Assembly (NCBI RefSeq): GCF_000372745.1
Contig: NZ_KB889664.1
Span: 257,665-321,664, forward strand
Origin: Embleya scabrispora DSM 41855
Lineage (GTDB): Bacteria > Actinomycetota > Actinomycetes > Streptomycetales > Streptomycetaceae
Direction of reading: 5' to 3'
Length of the DNA: 64,000 nt
The notes beneath the pieces are model-generated. The model made no database searches. It saw only the letters and a list, made by a program, of their open reading frames with translations, and was not told where the DNA came from. This document shows positions 60,196-64,000 of this stretch, one piece after another; position 1 is the stretch's first letter, and the number at the start of each line of letters is the position of its first letter. A program made the translations under genes and the position numbers.

Positions 60196-61185
60196 ATGGC
60201 CACACCCACCACACCACCCCCCACCACACCACCCGCCGACGACGCACCGCCCGAACTCGCCCACCACTTCGAGGCCACCCTGGCCAAGGACCACCGGATC
60301 GAACCCCGCGACTGGATGCCCGAGGGCTACCGCAGGACACTCATCCGACAGATCGCCCAGCACGCGCACTCCGAGATCATCGGCATGCAACCCGAAGCGG
60401 AGTGGATCACCCGCGCCCCGTCCCTGCGCCGCAAGGCGATCCTGCTCGCCAAGGTCCAGGACGAGGCCGGCCACGGACTGTACCTGTACTCCGCGGCCGA
60501 AACCCTCGGCGCCGACCGCGCCGACCTGACCGCGCGCCTGATCGACGGCCGCCAGAAGTACTCGTCCATCTTCAACTACCCGACCCTGAGCTACGCGGAC
60601 GTCGGCGTCATCGGCTGGTTCGTGGACGGCGCCGCCATCTGCAACCAGGTGCCGCTGTGCCGCAGTTCCTACGGGCCCTACGCACGCGCGATGGTCCGCG
60701 TCTGCAAGGAGGAGTCCTTCCACCAACGCCAGGCGTACGAACTGCTGAGCACGATGATGCGCGGCACCGACGCACAACGTGCGATGGTCCAGGACGCCGT
60801 CGACCGCTGGTGGTGGCCCTCCCTGATGATGTTCGGGCCGCCCGACGACGACTCGCCCAATTCCGCCCAGTCCATGGCCTGGAAGATCAAACGCCACGGC
60901 AACGACGAGCTGCGCCAACGCTTCGTCGACATGACCGTGCCCCAGGCGCGCCTGCTGGGCGTGACCCTGCCGGACCCGCGGCTGACCTGGAACCCCGACC
61001 GCGGACACCACGACTTCGGCACCCCCGACTGGGCCGAACTCCGGCGCGTGATCAGCGGCGACGGCCCGTGCAACAGCTCACGCGTCCGGCGACGCCGGAC
61101 GGCCCACGACGACGGCGCCTGGGTACGCGAAGCAGCGACCGCCCACGCGGCCAAGCACACCAACCGGACAGGAGCAGCGGCATGA
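60196..61185 (+). CDS. paaA: Phenylacetyl-CoA epoxidase catalytic subunit PaaA
   Basis: A 329-residue diiron protein. Ligand motifs include [17 protein letters not shown] (ExxH) and [16 protein letters not shown] (ExxH); [20 protein letters not shown] and [27 protein letters not shown] are family blocks. With PaaC as structural partner and PaaE as reductase it epoxidises the aromatic ring of phenylacetyl-CoA with O2. The first 20 residues are Thr/Pro-rich. Its stop overlaps paaB by ATGA. Confidence 0.96.
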   Translation: MATPTTPPPTTPPADDAPPELAHHFEATLAKDHRIEPRDWMPEGYRRTLIRQIAQHAHSEIIGMQPEAEWITRAPSLRRKAILLAKVQDEAGHGLYLYSAAETLGADRADLTARLIDGRQKYSSIFNYPTLSYADVGVIGWFVDGAAICNQVPLCRSSYGPYARAMVRVCKEESFHQRQAYELLSTMMRGTDAQRAMVQDAVDRWWWPSLMMFGPPDDDSPNSAQSMAWKIKRHGNDELRQRFVDMTVPQARLLGVTLPDPRLTWNPDRGHHDFGTPDWAELRRVISGDGPCNSSRVRRRRTAHDDGAWVREAATAHAAKHTNRTGAAA

Positions 61186-61481
61186 ACGACACCCCGGCCC
61201 CGGCCGACTGGCCGCTCTACGAGGTGTTCGTGCGCGGCAAGCGCGGCCTCAATCACGTGCACGTCGGCTCCCTGCACGCCGCCGACGACCGGATGGCCCT
61301 GACCCACGCGCGCGACCTGTACACGCGCCGCAACGAGGGCGTGAGCATCTGGGTGGTGCGCTCGCGACACATCACCGCCTCCACCCGCGACGAGAAGGAC
61401 CCGTTCTTCGCCCCCAACGCCGACAAGGTGTACCGCCACCCCACCTTCTACGACATCCCCGACGACGTCCCCCACATCTGA
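61182..61481 (+). CDS. paaB: Phenylacetyl-CoA epoxidase subunit PaaB
   Basis: A 99-residue small subunit: [55 protein letters not shown] is unmistakably PaaB. It bridges PaaA/PaaC heterodimers in the epoxidase complex. ATG overlaps the paaA stop; paaC follows after 10 bp behind GAGGAG. Confidence 0.96.
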   Translation: MNDTPAPADWPLYEVFVRGKRGLNHVHVGSLHAADDRMALTHARDLYTRRNEGVSIWVVRSRHITASTRDEKDPFFAPNADKVYRHPTFYDIPDDVPHI

Positions 61482-61491
61482 GGAGCAGGTC

Positions 61492-62322
61492 ATGCACGAC
61501 GACCACCTCCACCCGTCGCTCGCCGACGGGGACGGCGGCGACGCCCGCTGGGCCTTCGGCACCGGCTTCGAGGACCCCCTGCACGGCGTCGACACCACGC
61601 TGCCCGCGCACGTCGACGCCGCCGAACTCGCCGCGAACTGCCTGGCCCTGGCCGACGACGCGCTGATCGGCGCCCAGCGCCTGGCCGAATGGACCACCCG
61701 CGCCCCCGAACTCGAAGAGGAACTGGCGCTCGCCAACATCGCCCTCGACCTGCTCGGCCAGGCCCGCCTGCTGTACGCGCGCTGCGGCCAGGTCGACGGC
61801 AGCGGCCGCGACGAGGACGCCTACGCCTACCTCCGCGACGCGGCCGACTTCCGCAACGTACGCCTGGCCGAACTCCCCAACGGCGATTTCGCGTTCACGA
61901 TCGCCCGCCTCCTGCTCCTGTCCACCTGGCGGCTCGCGCACCTCACCCGGCTCGCCGCGTCCCCCGACCCGGTGCTCGCCGCCATCGCCGCCAAAGGCGT
62001 CAAGGAACTGACGTACCACCGGCAGTACGCAGCCGAGTGGACGGTGCGGCTCGGCGACGGCACCGAGGAATCACACCGCCGCATGCACGCCGCGCTCGCC
62101 CGAGTCGTCCCCTGGCTGCCCGAGTTGTACGCGGCCCACGACGCCCGGGAGGAGGTCGGGACGGTCCTGGCACAGGTGCTCGACACCGCCGGACTGGCGC
62201 CGCCCGCCGTCGTCCCACCCCTGCCCGGACACGGCAGGAACGGGGAGCACACCGAGCATCTGGCTCCGCTCCTGGCCGAGTTGCAGGGCGTGGCCCGCGC
62301 ACACCCGGGGGCGACATGGTGA
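61492..62322 (+). CDS. paaC: Phenylacetyl-CoA epoxidase structural subunit PaaC
   Basis: A 276-residue ferritin-like protein homologous to PaaA without a full diiron site. LADDALIGAQRLAEWTTRAPELEEELALANIALDLLGQARLLY, then LPNGDFAFTIARLLLLSTWRL and GVKELTYHRQYAAEWTVRLGDGTEESHRRM are family segments. It pairs with PaaA in the oxygenase core. Its stop overlaps the paaD start by 7 bp. Confidence 0.95.
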   Translation: MHDDHLHPSLADGDGGDARWAFGTGFEDPLHGVDTTLPAHVDAAELAANCLALADDALIGAQRLAEWTTRAPELEEELALANIALDLLGQARLLYARCGQVDGSGRDEDAYAYLRDAADFRNVRLAELPNGDFAFTIARLLLLSTWRLAHLTRLAASPDPVLAAIAAKGVKELTYHRQYAAEWTVRLGDGTEESHRRMHAALARVVPWLPELYAAHDAREEVGTVLAQVLDTAGLAPPAVVPPLPGHGRNGEHTEHLAPLLAELQGVARAHPGATW

Positions 62323-62837
62323 CGGCGGCCACCGCACCGGACGTCCGACGCGCCCGAGAGATCGCGGCACAGGTCCCCGACCCGGAACTGCCCGCGCTCA
62401 CCCTGGCCGACCTCGGCGTGCTGCGCGATGTCGTCATCACCGCGGACGGAACCGTCGTCGCCGGCCTGACCCCCACCTACTCCGGCTGCCCGGCCATGGC
62501 CGAGATGCGCGCCGAGGTCGCCGCACGCCTGCACGCGGCCGGATTCGCCCGCGTCGAGATCCGCACCGTCCTGGACCCGCCGTGGACCACCGACTGGATC
62601 ACCCCCGCCGGGCGCCGCAAGCTCGCCCGCTACGGGATCGCCCCGCCGGGCACTGCCCCCCGCCCCACCACCGGCCCCACCCCACTGGACCTCCTGCCCA
62701 CCCGCCGCCGCGTACCCTGCCCGCACTGCGGCTCGGCGGACACCGAGGAGACCTCCCGATTCGCCGCCACCTCCTGCCGGGCGCTGCGCCGTTGCCTGGC
62801 GTGCCGCGAGCCGTTCGAGCACATGAAGGAGATCTGA
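62316..62837 (+). CDS. paaD: Phenylacetate pathway Fe-S assembly protein PaaD
   Basis: A 173-residue protein: an N-terminal MIP18/DUF59 domain (VPDPELPALTLADLGVLRDVVI, TPTYSGCPAMAEMRAEV) and a C-terminal zinc ribbon (CPHCGS...CRALRRCLACREPFEHMKE). It is thought to mature the iron centres of the epoxidase complex. ATG overlaps paaC; the TGA and paaE ATG share a base (TGATG). Confidence 0.94.
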   Translation: MVTAATAPDVRRAREIAAQVPDPELPALTLADLGVLRDVVITADGTVVAGLTPTYSGCPAMAEMRAEVAARLHAAGFARVEIRTVLDPPWTTDWITPAGRRKLARYGIAPPGTAPRPTTGPTPLDLLPTRRRVPCPHCGSADTEETSRFAATSCRALRRCLACREPFEHMKEI

Positions 62838-63949
62838 TGCAGGACCCGACGGACACGATCTCCACCACCTCGCCGCCGCCCTCCCGCCACCGCCCGCGTT
62901 TCCACCGACTGCGTGTCGCGGCGGTCGACCGCCTGTGCGAGGACGCCGCCGCGCTCGCGTTCGATGTGCCCGACGACCTGGCCGACACGTTCGCCTTCGT
63001 CCCCGGCCAGTCGCTCACCCTGCGCCGCGAGATCGACGGAACCGACGAACGCCGTTCCTACTCCATCTGCTCCGCGGCCGGCGCCCGGCCGCGGATCGGC
63101 GTGCGCGTCGTGCCCGGAGGACTCTTCTCCTCCTGGCTCGTCCACGACGTCCGGCCCGGCGACAGCGTCGAGGTGATGGCGCCGACGGGTAGCTTCACCG
63201 CCGATGTGTCCATGCCCGGACATCACGTACTGATCGCCGCGGGCTCCGGCATCACCCCGATGATGTCCATCGCCGAATCGGTGCTCGCCGCCCACGACCG
63301 CTCGCGCGCCACCCTCCTGTACGGCAACCGCCGTACGGACACGGTGATGTTCGCCGACGACCTGGCCGATCTCAAGGACCTGCACCCCGCGCGCTTCGAA
63401 CTCGCCCACGTGCTCTCCCGCGAACCGCGTGAGGTCGACCTGCTCTCGGGCCGCCTCGACCACGACCGCCTCCGCACCCTGATCGACGGCCTGGTCGTCG
63501 CCGAGCACGCCGACCACTGGTGGCTGTGCGGCCCGCACGGCATGATCCGCGACGCCCGGCGCGCCCTGGCCGCCCTCGGCGTGCCCGACGACCGCGTCCA
63601 CCAGGAACTGTTCTTCGCCGACGACACACCGCCGCCGGCGGTCCGGCGCGAGGACGCGAAGGCGCAGGGACCGGTCAGCCGGGTGACCGTCGTCCTGGAC
63701 GGCCGCTCCACCGTCGCCGACCTGCCGCGCGACGCCACCGTCCTGGACGCCGCCGCTCGCCTGCGCCCGGACGTGCCCTTCGCGTGCAAGGGCGGCGTGT
63801 GCGGCACCTGCCGCGCCCTCGTCCGCGACGGCGACGCCGACATGCGCCGCAACTATGCCCTGGACCCGGCGGAGACCGAGGCAGGCTACGTCCTGACCTG
63901 CCAGACGTACCCGGCCTCCGACACCCTGACCGTCGACTTCGACAGCTGA
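62837..63949 (+). CDS. paaE: Phenylacetyl-CoA epoxidase reductase PaaE
   Basis: A 370-residue flavin/Fe-S reductase. FAD-binding RRSYSICSAAG, NAD(P)-binding AAGSGITPMMSIAES and WLCGPHGMI, and a C-terminal plant-type 2Fe-2S ferredoxin domain with FACKGGVCGTCRALV plus YVLTCQTY. It moves electrons from NADPH to the PaaA diiron centre. It is the last gene of the unit; about 50 bp of the window follow without a gene. Confidence 0.96.
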   Translation: MQDPTDTISTTSPPPSRHRPRFHRLRVAAVDRLCEDAAALAFDVPDDLADTFAFVPGQSLTLRREIDGTDERRSYSICSAAGARPRIGVRVVPGGLFSSWLVHDVRPGDSVEVMAPTGSFTADVSMPGHHVLIAAGSGITPMMSIAESVLAAHDRSRATLLYGNRRTDTVMFADDLADLKDLHPARFELAHVLSREPREVDLLSGRLDHDRLRTLIDGLVVAEHADHWWLCGPHGMIRDARRALAALGVPDDRVHQELFFADDTPPPAVRREDAKAQGPVSRVTVVLDGRSTVADLPRDATVLDAAARLRPDVPFACKGGVCGTCRALVRDGDADMRRNYALDPAETEAGYVLTCQTYPASDTLTVDFDS

Positions 63950-64000
63950 GGGACCCGTTGTCATCGGGGCGCCGCGTCGACAAGTTCGGGCAGGCCGAAC

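Noticed and set aside
63675-63983. Minus-strand frame at the right edge
   Set aside because: It runs antisense to the ferredoxin domain of paaE and is Arg/Gly-rich without homology.

Overview
The window is very GC-rich DNA with strong G/C bias at third codon positions, many GTG starts, 4-bp ATGA/GTGA overlaps and several genes that may be leaderless. Together with mycothiol-type DinB/maleylpyruvate-isomerase folds, a Streptomyces-style bkd locus and many TetR/MarR/WYL/STAND regulators, this points to a large-genome actinomycete (Streptomycetaceae-like). I saw no tRNA, rRNA, IS element or CRISPR array.

Layout. 1-12.6 kb: accessory metabolism and regulators: TetR, Zn-dependent alcohol dehydrogenase, an RsbQ/RsbP-like hydrolase plus PAS-phosphatase pair, a TetR/MFS efflux pair behind a double operator, a DUF2867/TetR divergent pair, a HAD phosphatase and a kynurenine-formamidase-like hydrolase. 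12.9-15.9 kb: a small secreted peptide, nadE, and a threonyl-tRNA synthetase lacking its editing domains, preceded by a 16-codon Thr-containing leader peptide and an intrinsic hairpin. 15.9-18.6 kb: a divergent arsI/arsR pair, then decayed genes (arsC remnant, broken WYL regulator, frameshifted DinB gene). 18.6-24.1 kb: an AlkZ/YcaQ-like glycosylase, a structured non-coding stretch, and the most unusual locus here. That locus encodes a 64-residue precursor with six cysteines, a terminator-like hairpin, and overlapping genes for MauE, an S26 signal peptidase, a TlpA/thioredoxin protein and an ABC exporter. I read it as a secreted disulfide-rich peptide system without any recognised RiPP cyclase. 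24.2-49.3 kb: a mosaic of transporters, VOC proteins, regulators, methyltransferases, repair proteins and several truncated genes. It includes a MarR/MMPL pair sharing a 19-bp operator motif and a small RHH regulator coupled to a VOC gene.

49.5-63.9 kb is a catabolic block. The branched-chain 2-oxoacid dehydrogenase E1a-E1b-E2 operon is divergent from an Lrp regulator. A TetR regulator follows, then the phenylacetate pathway in two units: paaN, thiolase, hydratase, hydroxyacyl-CoA dehydrogenase and PaaG-like isomerase; then paaABCDE, the ring epoxidase complex. Both units carry nearly the same 18-bp palindrome, the likely TetR operator. Phenylacetate-CoA ligase (paaK) is not in the window, and neither is an E3 for the bkd complex.

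Several genes are eroded (cupin, LysR, arsC, WYL, DinB, LAL-type LuxR, alpha/beta hydrolase, SUKH protein, isochorismatase), which suggests a chromosomal region under weak selection between the conserved blocks.
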